Positions 39,397 through 48,892 of a DNA stretch of 64,000 nt are shown in pieces; position 1 is the first letter of the stretch; every line of letters starts with the position of its first letter. Source of the DNA: Trichomonas vaginalis G3 (lineage: Eukaryota; Parabasalia; Trichomonadida; Trichomonadidae); contig NC_067206.1 in NCBI RefSeq assembly GCF_026262505.1, forward strand, positions 21,715,896 to 21,779,895, given 5' to 3'. The translations under genes and the position numbers were made by a program. The notes beneath the pieces were generated by a model. It ran no database searches and was not told the origin of the DNA. It saw only the letters and a program-made list of their open reading frames with translations.

Positions 39397-40281
39397 AAAC
39401 AATGTTGGTCGTTCCCATGGAATATTTTTGACTTTAATGGTATTAGTCATGATATGAATCTCAAGGTATGAACGAGGAGAGATGAGAGACTTATATGCTT
39501 CCCAAATTTCTTCAAAAGGTAATGTTATACCTGACTGTTTCCAAATGAGTTCAATATCATAACGTGAGAAACCTTGAAAGATAACGAAGTCAGTTATGAG
39601 ACGTTTTATGTTTAAAGCTAAAAACCTCCATGTTTGCATAAGTATTGCTACAGTTAAGTGGTAATGTCTGACTTTAGTTATGATGTTAGCTAATGGTGAG
39701 TCTGGTTTTGACACTAAACCTTTACCAGCGAAGTCGTCACAAACGAGCAGAGTGTTTGAAGGATACTTTTTGAAGGGGTATTTTGAAAGTTTTGATAGAA
39801 TGTAGTTTGTCAGTCGTTTCATATCGTAAACTCCTGAGTACTGACGTAAGTGGTGTTTGTCAATAATTCTTTCCATCTCTTCTGAAGTCTTTTGCATTCC
39901 TGACTGTATGAACTCTACAATAGCATAATATTTCCTCTTACGTCGAATGTAACGTTGAAGAAATTCAATGAGTTCACTGTCTGGAACTTTAACGACAGAG
40001 GCTTGAACTTTTGACATAAATGTTTTCGCTGTTGAGTCCATAGAGTCTGAAGTTACTGATATAATGATTTGGTCATAATATGAGTCGTTTCCTAAACGTT
40101 CTGTTATGAGTATATGACGAATGAGGTTAAATGTCTTACCTGAACCCATCTTTCCACAATAGAAATAAACGCCATTTGAACAGAACTCATAGTCCTTACT
40201 GAAAGGAAGAATGAGAGAAGAGTTAAGTTTGTCTGTAGTTTCATTCATGTCTTCATCTACGTCATGTATTAAATGCTTCAT
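39394..40281 (-). CDS. Genome-packaging ATPase of element B
   Basis: A 295-codon open frame starting MKHLIHDVDEDMNETTDKL. Walker A is GVYFYCGKMGSGKTFNLI near residue 45, and Walker B is TLLVCDDFAGKG near residue 195, followed by the sensor stretch HLTVAILMQTWRFL. It belongs to the same FtsK/HerA (A32-like) family as 10222-11097, with similar length and helical insertion, but the two share only motif-level similarity. It would pump the element's DNA into capsids. It is the best preserved core gene of B and is divergent to the minor capsid-type gene at 40298. Confidence 0.85.
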   Translation of the reverse strand: MKHLIHDVDEDMNETTDKLNSSLILPFSKDYEFCSNGVYFYCGKMGSGKTFNLIRHILITERLGNDSYYDQIIISVTSDSMDSTAKTFMSKVQASVVKVPDSELIEFLQRYIRRKRKYYAIVEFIQSGMQKTSEEMERIIDKHHLRQYSGVYDMKRLTNYILSKLSKYPFKKYPSNTLLVCDDFAGKGLVSKPDSPLANIITKVRHYHLTVAILMQTWRFLALNIKRLITDFVIFQGFSRYDIELIWKQSGITLPFEEIWEAYKSLISPRSYLEIHIMTNTIKVKNIPWERPTLF

Positions 40282-40297
40282 TTTATCTCCATTAAAA

Positions 40298-41179
40298 ATG
40301 CAAGTCAGAAATATTCAGAACATAGCACCGAGTCTAACTGACAAGAGTATAAAGATATACTATGAACATGTTATGATGAAACCTACCAAAATTCAAGAAA
40401 GTCAGTATACTTATGAATATCCAAGACACTGGGTAGAGTATGTAGGAGGTGAGAAAGCTATTGAAATAAGACAGGTTCGAAGTATTCCAGCAGGAAGAAC
40501 AATATTATTGAAGAACTTTAATGTTTTGAGGTATAATGATGAAACAAAGAAGCAAGATAGTTTTCCTGTTGCTGTGTATGTGAACCTAGACACAGGAGAT
40601 GACATGAAAGTTTTTAACACAAAGCTTCAAACGGTAGTGAGAGAACAACTGACTGCGGAAGGACACCCATTACCTTCAGAAGTTAGCATAGCATATAATT
40701 TGAAACAAACTCAATAGATTTTAAAGTCATCTCTGCAAAGAAGTCAGGTTTTACATTTAATGAAGCAGATGTATATTCGAATGAAAACTTCAAAGCTATT
40801 GCATGGTTAGATAATGACGATTGCTTTAAGAAAATATTTAAATTCAGTGACTCAACGATGTCAATAGATGACCTTCGTGGAATGTTACCATCGACGTTTA
40901 CAGTTGAAGGTTCAGCAGGATTGCTTACAAGATTGTCAATTGGTGGTATTTGGTCTCGTGAGAACATTGTTATAAAAATCCAGTATAAGTGAATTTGCTG
41001 AAGAATCTATATTATGTCTTTCAAACTACATGTATTCGCCACCGAAGCATTATAGTATAACAAACTTTGTCAGTAAGTTTAACATAAGACTTGTCGAACC
41101 TTCTTCAATGAAAGATGTTGTGCTACCTAAAGATGGAAAGGATGGACTCATTATTGAAATGATTTTAATAGCATATTAA
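40298..41179 (+). pseudogene. Minor capsid-type protein of element B, copy 2 (fossil)
   Basis: It starts MQVRNIQNIAPSLTDKSIKIYY. PRHWVEYVGGEKAIEIRQVRSI is followed by DSFPVAVYVNLDTGDDMKVF, and the later part has KKSGFTFNEADVYSNENFKAI and WSRENIVIKIQYK. It shares its layout with the gene at 26184-27040. Likely a virion component by position next to the ATPase. Broken. Confidence 0.45.
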
Positions 41180-41376
41180 ATGAGCTTGTTCTTGAAGGTC
41201 ATTCATGATGAAATAACTGTTGTAGAAGATGTTAGCAATTGTTCAGACATTTTGAAGCGTATAGATGATATAAGAAAGAAGTTTATGAATGAGAATGTTT
41301 ATGTTCATTGACTTTCTCCAGTAACGAGAACTTTTATGAGATAATATTGAAGAGAGATGATTTTAATATGGTGTAA
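41180..41376 (+). pseudogene. Short gene between minor capsid-type and glycine-rich genes
   Basis: The start MSLFLKVIHDEITVVEDVSNCSDILKRIDDIRKKFMNE looks like a small helical protein, and the end (FYEIILKRDDFNMV) abuts the next ATG. The family is unknown and the gene appears broken. Confidence 0.35.
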
Positions 41377-41892
41377 ATGGTAGCTTGGGCAGCTTTAGGC
41401 GCAATGGGAACAAAAGCATTAGCATTTGGAGCAAAAGCACTTGGAGCTTATGACGCAGTAAATAAAATGAGTGGAGGAAGGGTTTCAAAGACATTAGATG
41501 CAAATAAAGGAAAGATTGGAGGCTGGGTTGCAAAGAAGTTAAGATTAAATAAAATAGGACTCATAAATAAAGCATCCAATTTGGTTGCGACTGAGTCAGA
41601 AAATGCTTTAGGAAAGGACGATGAGTTTGCAAAACACGCAAAAGACTTTAATGACCAGATGAAAGGTGAAACAATGCATTTAAATAGAGTCGATGGAACT
41701 CTTCCTCCACCAGTAGTTCTTCCGTATGGTCCCTATGGAATGTATGGAAACCCTTACGAAAGACCATTTGACCCATTGACTGGTGGAAGTAACTGGTATC
41801 ATTACGGACGAAGAAGAAAGACAGTCAAGTTGGAGACAGACGTGAAGAAAGCAACTAAAAAGAAACCAAGGAAGAGAGTTATAAAGCAATGA
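41377..41892 (+). CDS. Ala/Gly-rich basic virion protein, pVI/pX-like (171 aa)
   Basis: Residues 1-75 form an Ala/Gly-rich amphipathic part (MVAWAALGAMGTKALAFGAKALGAY, GGWVAKKLRLNKIGLI). The middle has PPVVLPYGPYGMYGNPYERPFDP, and the end is very basic (GRRRKTVKLE, KKATKKKPRKRVIKQ). The combination recalls internal capsid proteins of adenovirus-like viruses that bind DNA and disturb membranes. Its last eight codons or so lie within the right inverted repeat of B. The frame is intact. Confidence 0.55.
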   Translation: MVAWAALGAMGTKALAFGAKALGAYDAVNKMSGGRVSKTLDANKGKIGGWVAKKLRLNKIGLINKASNLVATESENALGKDDEFAKHAKDFNDQMKGETMHLNRVDGTLPPPVVLPYGPYGMYGNPYERPFDPLTGGSNWYHYGRRRKTVKLETDVKKATKKKPRKRVIKQ

Positions 41893-42568
41893 ATTCAAGT
41901 GGGTGAAAAAACAGGTGAAAAAAGAGGTGAGATGTCACCTCTTCACCTAAATTTATTTTTGTGCTATGTTTTCATACGTGTGAGGGTGGTGATATCATTA
42001 ATTTTTAAGTTTATTTTTTAAAATTATTTTTATTTTATTTTTAAGTTTATTTTTATATAAATGACGAAAACTATTGAGATAACAAACTACAACGGTCATG
42101 AGTTCAAGAATTTGTTCTTCGTTCCTCGTGAAAATACATTCTATCAGATACGAGGGAGAAAGGGTAAAGTTAGTTTGAGCGTTTATGAAGGAATGAAGAA
42201 TGGAAAGTTTATACAAGCATACGATACAAACGGTAAACGTGTTTCATTAGCTTTGTCAAAACTTACTAACATTTATTTTGACAGTGACTTTGACTCTGAC
42301 GATTGGAGCGACAGCAGCGATACTGAAGAATATGAACTATTGTGTGAAGCACAGCAATGGGAAGAGTTGCAATACTTTTGTAAGTGAGAACGTTTATTTT
42401 TACAGTAGTAAGGTGAAGTGGTTGGCGGCTTTATAAATATTTAAGGTTAAGTTGGTGTTTGTGTTTGTGTTGTAAAATATACGTTAACGGTTTTGTAAAG
42501 TGTCAAATTCACAAGTATTGCGTACGGAGGAACGCAGTGCCTCAGTACACGAGACTTGTATACTAACT
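41868..42568. repeat. Right terminal inverted repeat of element B (701 bp)
   Basis: It is the reverse complement of 22379-23079, with about two differences in the AGATCT-type repeat (41897-41947, centre GATGTC). The TTTGT target duplication follows at 42569-42573. Confidence 0.9.
42061..42387 (+). CDS. Small gene within the right inverted repeat of B (108 aa)
   Basis: This is the second copy of the gene at 22560-22886 and encodes the same protein. The start ATG follows an AT tract TTTATTTTTATATAA. It reads outward to the right end of B. Confidence 0.6.
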   Translation: MTKTIEITNYNGHEFKNLFFVPRENTFYQIRGRKGKVSLSVYEGMKNGKFIQAYDTNGKRVSLALSKLTNIYFDSDFDSDDWSDSSDTEEYELLCEAQQWEELQYFCK

Positions 42569-44140
42569 TTTGTGTATACCCTGAAACCAAATGTGTATGG
42601 CTTCCTCCTCCCTGAGTGTCACTCCAGTAACAATTTATAGCAAACTCAACGTCGTCTTTAACATCATATCCTTTACCTTTTGTCATTCTTGACCAATCCC
42701 AATATCTATGCTTATGCCAACCTTCTAGAGATGTACTTAAATTTATGTAATGACTGTGCGCAGGTAGGTTTTCACCTGAAATCGTTTTACTTCCACCTGT
42801 TTCCTTTGAAGAGTTTGCACAATACAAAAACCTGTCGACTATTTGAGTCCAAGTTCCAAAACCAAGTACTACTTCTGGTCTGGTAGAGTTCATTGACGTA
42901 TAAATAGAGCCAACCGGGTAAATAAGATTCGGCAAAATTTGTTTAAGCACATTGAGTTCCTGTCTTAGATGTATAATACTATTGTCATTCGATATCAAAG
43001 TATCTACAAGACTTGTTGCCGGTGGTATTGTTGGACCTTTACTTGGCAAGGTTGTGTTTAGTGTAATATCATCTGCTGTAAAAGTTGTAAAACTTGTATG
43101 TGTATGTCCAACGTCACTTTTCCTGTTTAAGGTTTCTTGTAAGTTTGTAATATTTGCAATGGTATGTGTATGTCCAACGGCACTTTTCCTGTTTAAGGTT
43201 TCTTGTAAGTTTGTAATATTTGCAATGGTATGTGTATGTCCAACGTCACTTTTCCTGTTTAAGGTTTCTTGTAAGTTTGTAATATTTGCAATGGTATGTG
43301 TATGTCCAACGTCACTTTTCCTGTTTAAGGTTTCTTGTAAGTTTGTAATATTTGCAATGGTATGTGTATGTCCAACGGCACTTTTCCTGTTTAAGGTTTC
43401 TTGTAAGTTTGTAATATTGCAATGGTATGTGTATGTCCAACGTCACTTTTCCTGTTTAAGGTTTCTTGTAAGTTTGTAATATTTGCAATGGTATGTGTAT
43501 GTCCAACGTCACTTTTCCTGTTTAAGGTTTCTTGTAAGTTTGTAATATTTGCAATGGTATGTGTATGTCCAACGGCACTTTTCCTGTTTAAGGTTTCTTG
43601 TAAGTTTGTAATATTTGCAATGGTATGTGTATGTCCAACGTCACTTTTCCTGTTTAAGGTTTCTTGTAAGTTTGTAATATTTGCAATGGTATGTGTATGA
43701 GTCTTTTTAGAATATTCGTTTTCAGCTCTTGTCACTTCACTTGACATTTTATTGTCAACATATGTTTTGTCTGCTAGTTCAGGATGAGTATGTTCTTTTG
43801 TTGCATATGTTGCATCTGCTCTGTCATGTTCTTCTTGAACTTTTTCAATGACATACTCTTTGTCAGCTTTGTTGTCAACATCTGCTTTCAAAAGAAGTTC
43901 TTTTATAGGTTTCTCGTTTAAAGTTCCTTTTGTTGGATTTACACAGACAGTATGGTTCTTACTGTCTTGAAACAGAAACTCGTCTGTTAAAGGGTTTAAT
44001 GTCAGTTTTAAGTTTCCTTCTTTCAATGACTCAGATATCTTAGAATAGTTTGAAAAGTTTGTTGTGTTCTTATTTAGAGCTTGCAAAATGAGTTGTCGGT
44101 TGTGTTGTATTTCTCTCATAGACGCTGTTTCTTTCGACAT
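42569..44140 (-). pseudogene. Tail-collar fibre protein of element A, cut by element B (fossil)
   Basis: It starts MSKETASMREIQHNRQLILQALNKN at 44140. A shaft follows with repeated AD..YV-type segments and then a tandem block of GHTHTIANITNLQETLNRKS units (43085-43705). The head has LPNLIYPVGSIYTSMNSTRPEVVLG, GTWTQIVDRFLY and NLPAHSHYINLST. The last 69 bp are on the other side of element B (22310-22378). The fibre of element C (52508-53707) shares head and start but has a shaft without this tandem block. Broken. Confidence 0.75.
43085..43705. repeat. 66-bp tandem repeats in the fibre gene
   Basis: About nine units of 66 bp encode a 22-residue unit (GHTHTIANITNLQETLNRKSDV and a variant with SAV). 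They differ almost only at one codon (GAC/GCC). Such repeats lengthen or shorten fibres by unequal exchange. Element C has none here. Confidence 0.9.
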
Positions 44141-44158
44141 TTTTATTCTAGATAAAAT

Positions 44159-45006
44159 ATGCTTTCAATAGAAAAAGAAAATTCAAGAGTTGCTACAACT
44201 AAACCATTAGATGAACTTTTTACGAATGTCGGTCAAAAGTTTGAGACAGAGACCGTAAAGCATGAAGGCTATCGTTTTGACTACCCGTTAAGATGGCTAA
44301 GAGACCCATCCGTCACAAAAGCTATTGGCTTTCGTAGAATGAAGTTCATTTCAGAAGCCATACATGGTTTCCCATTTACGGTCGGTTTTGAAGTTCGATA
44401 CTATAACAAAGAAAAACGTATGTATGAGAAATTTGAACAGGGAAAACTTTTACAAGTTAGTTTGCTTGTAAACTTAGAAACAACTCTTCAAGCTTTTCAA
44501 GAAAAATAAACGATATCTATCTCGAATATGCAAACCAGTTTAACATTGACGAAGGAGAGTACCATCTCGATATTATATATGACAGGAAAAATGCAACTGT
44601 TAAAATCAATAGAATAGAAGACCTTGGAGAAAACGTTTATATTTCTACAAAATATAACAACTTGGCATGGTATAGATTTTTGAGGATGTTAAATCAGCCT
44701 GCAGAATATCCAGTACACCCGAACTTTTATGAAGTCGAAAACCCTAATGGAACATATGAAAATGTTTTCGACTCAGATGCTATTATCGTTCATGCTTCAT
44801 TTTCTGGTGCACAAAACTCTTTTTTATGCTTGGCAAATGACTTTTACGAAAAACCTACAAAGCTATATGAACCACCGAGTGGAAGTATTTCAGACTTTCA
44901 AGTATGGTTTACTACAGATGGAAGAAAGAGAATAGTTCCATTATACCATGCGTTTTACTTAGAACTTAGTCTCATATACAACTACTATCGAACGGTAAAA
45001 AAATAA
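44159..45006 (+). pseudogene. Unknown Maverick family protein, paralogue 2 (fossil)
   Basis: It starts MLSIEKENSRVATTKPLDELFTNVGQKF and shares motif order with 16427-17287. The end is SDFQVWFTTDGRKRIVPLYHAFYLELSLIYNYY. It is divergent to the fibre gene, 18 bp apart. In element C the same gene is at 51643-52492. Having two paralogues per element, one next to the fibre and one next to the HNH gene, suggests both are useful to the particle or to host interaction. Broken. Confidence 0.6.
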
Positions 45007-45013
45007 TTTTAAT

Positions 45014-45253
45014 ACGGTTGAGGTGTTGGATTTTGGTTGCCAACTAGACTGTGGTGCAGGTTCAGGCTGTTGTATAACAGGAGCTTGTTCTTCTGGTTCA
45101 GGTCTTTAGGTATAATACCAACGAACTGACCTACTCTTTTACCAATATTTTTGACTCCGTTCCAAATTCCTCTTCCGACAGATTTTATTCCATTCCATAA
45201 TACCTCTTCCAACATTTCGAAAGAAGTTTCCTATTCTTCCAAAGAAACCCATT
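45014..45253 (-). pseudogene. Amphipathic Gly/Lys virion peptide, pX-like (fossil)
   Basis: It matches 51398-51640 in element C (GFFGRIGNFFRNVGRGIWNG). The repeated unit GRGIWNGIK-S/NVGR forms amphipathic basic helices. This copy is broken. Confidence 0.55.
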
Positions 45254-45270
45254 TTACTATATGTAAAAAT

Positions 45271-45633
45271 CTAATGTCCGCCTAGTCTTTTACGTTTCCT
45301 TCTGAAGTTCCATTGCATTCTTTAACTGGAGCTCATACATTCTATTTCTCCTCTGGTAGAAAACATATTCCGGGTCAACTCCTGTGTTCGCGTCATCTGC
45401 ATAGAGTTGTTTATATCCCACTTCAGGGTTTGTATAAAACTCTTTCCATCTCATATTTGCATACCATGGTGGTAAGCCTAACGCAGCGTCATTTGACATG
45501 CAGTTTTGCATTTGTACATCTGTTGGCACTTGACCATAGTTTGCCATTGCAGTTTGTATTCTAACTTCATTTGGAATATTCTCTGGGTTTGGTTGTCCAG
45601 GTTTGCTGTGCATTCGCTAAGTTCTGTGCGTCC
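45271..45633 (-). pseudogene. Conserved small protein with Asn/Gln-rich start (fossil)
   Basis: It reads MDAQNLANAQQ at the start, QTAMANYGQVPTDVQMQ and LGLPPWYANMRWKEFYTNPEVGYKQLYADDANTGVDPEYVFYQ in the middle, and a basic end RKRLGGH. The family is specific to these elements as far as I can tell. The position beside the amphipathic peptide suggests a virion protein. The element C copy is split by a hAT-like element. Broken. Confidence 0.55.
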
Positions 45634-45639
45634 ACTTTA

Positions 45640-45791
45640 ATATTAGATAAAAAATATCTCTTACGAGTACATATGCTGAACATTTGCTGGTATTGGTTCA
45701 TCTTCATATTCTCTATATCTTTCTGCCACGTCAAATAAGTAAATGAACAATGGAAAAAACCTAAAACAAGTAGTCCTATTTCAAACCACAT
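45640..45791 (-). pseudogene. Tiny membrane protein (fossil copy)
   Basis: It matches the 43-residue gene at 48677-48808 of element C: MWFEIGLLVLGFFHC is a short transmembrane helix. This copy is broken. Confidence 0.5.
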
Positions 45792-46594
45792 TTACTTACC
45801 AATAAAATTTCTTTGTTGTGACACTTTCTCCGGTTTATAGGACCTCTCTCATATTCTTCTTGTCATATCTAAACTCATAGTCATGTATGTCCTCTAACCA
45901 TCTCATGACACTTTCCAAACCACTTTTACGGATGTAAAGTAAAAGCATGGATGGTTATGTAAAACGTCTAAAGTTTTCTAAAGAGTCTCTCAAAGTCCAG
46001 TCTACTTGGTATTGAAAATCGCATGTGTTATAGAACGGCGGGTCTACTATAAAGAAAACATTTTCCCTTGTTTTATATTTTTCATACAACTCTGTCCAAT
46101 GACATCTCACAAACTCGATACCCTCAGTATATTTTTCTATGTTCTCTTTGGAAAACCTTTGTATAGTTAAGATATAAAACGTTTGACATAAGTGTTTCAA
46201 TGTCATGAACTCTTATAGAACCACTATACAATAGTCTAGAAGATATACTATCCCAGTCAATATACTCTGCTTTTTTTAAAACCTCTCTTACAATATTTTT
46301 CTTATCTAATGGTATACGTTCCATCTTGCCTATAGGTATCTTTTCTTTCAACTCACTCAATATTTTGTTTGTGTTCGGTATATGTTTGAGACGGTTCATA
46401 TAGTTGTCGAAGTCATTGCATATAATCTTTGAGTCAGGAAATACAGTATGGCACAAATGAGATATATAGAAACTTCCACCGAACAAATCTACAAATGTTA
46501 GACCATTCGGTAGTTTCTTAAGTTCTCTCAATAGAATATCTTTACATCTACTCTTATTTCCAAAGAAGGGTAACGGTGGTTTTGTAAAATTCAT
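45776..46594 (-). pseudogene. Adenine-specific DNA methyltransferase, Dam/D12 class (fossil)
   Basis: It starts MNFTKPPLPFFGNKSRCKDILLRELKKL. PPLPFFGNKSR is motif X, FVDLFGGSFYIS is motif I (AdoMet binding) and FFIVDPPFYNT holds the catalytic DPPF motif. The DpnM/Dam-like class methylates N6 of adenine, often in GATC. It is the last gene before the right end of A, as in C, where it is the first. N6-methyladenine is known in trichomonads. It could mark the element's own DNA. Broken. Confidence 0.8.
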
Positions 46595-46859
46595 TTTATA
46601 TATATAATAAAAATGTTTTTTCCTGAAAAGTGACAGAAAAGTGACAAAACATGAAAACTACTCGGTTAAGGTCTTGTCGGTTTTGTAAAATAACCATCCT
46701 ATCTCATTCTATAAGGAAGAAAAGGCTTCTCAAAGTATACTTCCTTGGAACGCCCGTAACTTTGAGAAGCGACGATAGACCCTTACTTGTCCGGACATAG
46801 TTCTACTATTTTGAGTCCTCTACAAACAAGTCAACAGCAACGACTTTCAAAAATTTTAT
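46595..46859. other. Subterminal non-coding DNA of element A
   Basis: Near the gene it holds AAAAGTGACAGAAAAGTGACAAAACAT, also present near the left end of C. The following 210 bp or so are absent from the matching place in C. They include the inverted pair CTTCTCAAAGT/ACTTTGAGAAG (46724-46773). I see no gene. Confidence 0.6.
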
Positions 46860-46913
46860 GGGCTAGAGGGCACGAAGTGCCTGGAAGCCCCAATACCTTT
46901 TTTTTTTTTTTTT
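46860..46913. repeat. Right inverted end of element A
   Basis: Complement of the left end: GGGCTAGAGGGCACGAAGTGCC followed by TGGAAGCCCCAATACC and a run of T, then the CTATTC duplication at 46914-46919. Confidence 0.85.
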
Positions 46914-46919
46914 CTATTC

Positions 46920-47765
46920 AAAAACCTTCTAATTTTTTAATTTAATTGAATGAATCATAATATTCCGAACTGTTTTCCCGAATAAACAGCCCAATTAAGG
47001 ATGTCAATTCGGAAAATTGTTTTCATTTTAGGAGAATATAATTTTCCTTTTCGAAAATTTAAAAAGTGAGACGCGCAGGATTCGAACTTTTTTAAAAGTT
47101 GATTTAAATATATTCTAGTGTGTATTCTAAGGATAATATCATATTTAAAATAAGAATATACTAGTTTAGGTGGTATAATTTTTTTCGATAAATTTGAGAG
47201 CATACACGTTTAGGGCATCAAAAGTGTCAATTCGCTCAGCGAAAGCCGAGCTAGCTTCGTTCTCGAAAGAATAGGGAAGGAGTGAAAGAGAGTGATACAG
47301 ATGTTGACACATTCATATCATTTCAACAAATTTTGATCAAATTGAAATTCAATGAAATTCAATTCACTTCATATCCTTCAGTCAGTACATTGCCATCCTT
47401 CTACATCACAATGATAACTCGTGCATCAATAGTTCTACAACTAACTCAGAAAAAACAAGATTTTTCCTTCCAGCTTACAGCTTTTAAAAAGTTTCGATAA
47501 TAAAAATCACTCTACTCTTGTTTATCGATATGTTGTGATAGTAGGTAAACGTATTCTTATCGATATTAATAAAAATATTTTTACGAAAATCTGAACCAAT
47601 TACAGAGTTATTCATAAAGTTTATGATAACTGTAATTACTTCATCTTTGTTTAATATTTGAATAAACAATTTAATTTAATTTGCATAATTTTTTTTAGTT
47701 GAAAGACAGGAAACTTAGTTGAGTTTGTATTATTTTTATCGCTCAATTCATTGTATCAGTGAGTG
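46920..47765. other. Host spacer between elements A and C
   Basis: AT-rich host DNA without a convincing gene. The only notable features are a partial tRNA at 47067-47087 and a hairpin-like stretch CAGCGAAAGCCGAGCTAGCTTCG at about 47238-47260. Confidence 0.55.
47067..47087 (-). pseudogene. 3' half of a tRNA gene (T loop and acceptor strand)
   Basis: On the minus strand GTTCGAATCCTGC (T loop plus 3' T-stem strand) is followed by GCGTCTC and discriminator A and then a T run. The 5' T-stem strand and everything upstream do not fit a tRNA, so only a relic of the 3' end remains. Confidence 0.45.
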
Positions 47766-47819
47766 AAAAAAAAAAGGATTGGGGCTTCCAGGGGCTGCGC
47801 CCCTTCTAGCCCCGAAGAT
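47766..47819. repeat. Left inverted end of element C with altered hairpin
   Basis: AAAAAGGATTGGGGCTTCCA is followed by GGGGC-TGC-GCCCC and TTCTAGCCCCGAAGATGTTT. Compared with A the inner stem changed from GGCAC/GTGCC to GGGGC/GCCCC, with pairing kept. Confidence 0.85.
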
Positions 47820-47874
47820 GTTTTGTCACTTTTCTGTCACTTTTCAGGGAAAAAACATTTTTATTGTATATAAA

Positions 47875-48692
47875 ATGAATTTTACAAAACCACCGTTACC
47901 CTTCTTTGGAAATAAGAGTAGATGTAAAGATATTCTATTGAGAGAACTTAAGAAACTACCGAATGGTCTAACATTTGTAGATTTGTTCGGTGGAAGTTTC
48001 TATATATCTCATTTGTGCCATACTGTATTTCCTGACTCAAAGATTATATGCAATGACTTCGACAACTATATGAACCGTCTCAAACATATACCAGACACAA
48101 ACAAAATATTGAGTGAGTTGAAAGAAAAGATACCTATAGGCAAGATGGAACGTATACCATTAGATAAGAAAAATATTGTAAGAGAGGTTTTAAAAAAGCA
48201 GAGTATATTGACTGGGATAGTATATCTTCTAGACTATTGTATAGTGGTTCTATAAGAGTTCATGACATTGAAACACTTATGTCAAACGTTTTATATCTTA
48301 ACTATACAAAGGTTTTCAAAGAGAACATAGAAAAATATACTGAGGGTATAGAGTTTGTGAGATGTCGTTGGACAGAGTTGTATGAAAAATATAAAAACAA
48401 GGAAAATGTTTTCTTTATAGTAGACCCGCCGTTCTATAACACATGCGATTTTCAATACCAAGTAGACTGGACTTTGAGAGACTCTTTAGAAACTTTAGAC
48501 GTTTTACATAACCATCCATGCTTTTACTTTACATCCGATAAAAGTGGTTTGGAAAGTGTCATGAGATGGTTAGAGGACATACATGACTATGAGTTTAGAT
48601 ATGACAAGATAGAATATGAGAGAGGTCCTATAAACCGGAGAAAGTGTCACAACAAAGAAATTTTATTGGTAAGTAAATGTGGTTTGAAATAG
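47875..48692 (+). pseudogene. Adenine-specific DNA methyltransferase, Dam/D12 class (fossil), element C
   Basis: Same family and start as 45776-46594: PPLPFFGNKSRCKD, FVDLFGGSFYIS and FFIVDPPFYNTCDF in order over about 270 codons. It is the first gene after the left end and is preceded by an AT leader (TTTTTATTGTATATAAA). Its end overlaps the start of the tiny membrane protein gene. Broken. Confidence 0.8.
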
Positions 48693-48808
48693 GACTACTT
48701 GTTTTAGGTTTTTTCCATTGTGTCATTTACTTATTTGACGTGGCAGAAAGATATAGAGAATATGAAGATGAACCAATACCAGCAAATGTTCAGCATATGT
48801 ACTCGTAA
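48677..48808 (+). CDS. Tiny single-pass membrane protein (43 aa)
   Basis: The frame MWFEIGLLVLGFFHC continues into a polar acidic tail (VAERYREYEDEPIPANVQHMYS). One hydrophobic helix at residues about 4-20 is visible. It overlaps the methyltransferase end by 16 bp in another frame. The next gene begins 23 bp later. A membrane or virion role is inferred from the helix and the neighbours. Confidence 0.6.
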   Translation: MWFEIGLLVLGFFHCVIYLFDVAERYREYEDEPIPANVQHMYS

Positions 48809-48892
48809 GAGATATTTTTATCTAATATTAAATGGACGCACAGAACTTAGCGAATGCACAGCAACCTGGACAACCAAACCCAGAGAATATTC

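Larger units (their letters stand above)
22379..42568 (+). mobile_element. Element B: second Maverick/Polinton (fossil), inserted in the fibre gene of A
   Basis: The element is 20,190 bp long, starts AGTTAGTATACAAG, ends with its complement, and is flanked by TTTGT direct repeats. It has inverted ends of about 701 bp with very few differences, so the insertion is young. Its genes are a major capsid protein, two related minor capsid-type genes, a penton-like gene, a packaging ATPase, an rve integrase, a very long fibre and small conserved proteins. It differs strongly from A and C in sequence and order. No family B polymerase is visible. The only replication genes are in cassette D. It has fifteen or more breaks. 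Confidence 0.9.
911..46913 (+). mobile_element. Element A: Maverick/Polinton (fossil), carrying nested element B
   Basis: The boundaries are defined by a 6-bp direct repeat CTATTC at 905-910 and 46914-46919 and by inverted ends starting with poly-A and then (G)GTATTGGGGCTTCC. Without nested element B the length is about 25.8 kb. Its gene set is that of Mavericks: double jelly-roll capsid protein, minor capsid protein, packaging ATPase, family B polymerase, rve integrase and SF3 helicase, plus KilA-N, T5orf172, HNH, methyltransferase and tail-collar fibre genes. It is a fossil with about a dozen breaks, although ATPase, penton-like, KilA-N and HNH frames are still open. The perfect target duplication and the many open frames suggest a fairly recent insertion, older than B, which lies inside it. 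Confidence 0.9.

Noticed and set aside
42952-43700. Plus-strand open frames rich in Cys, Phe and Val
   Set aside because: Antisense translation of the 66-bp fibre repeats.
47282-47500. 72-codon open frame in the host spacer
   Set aside because: Low-complexity composition, no recognisable domain and no clear start signal. Probably chance in AT-rich DNA.
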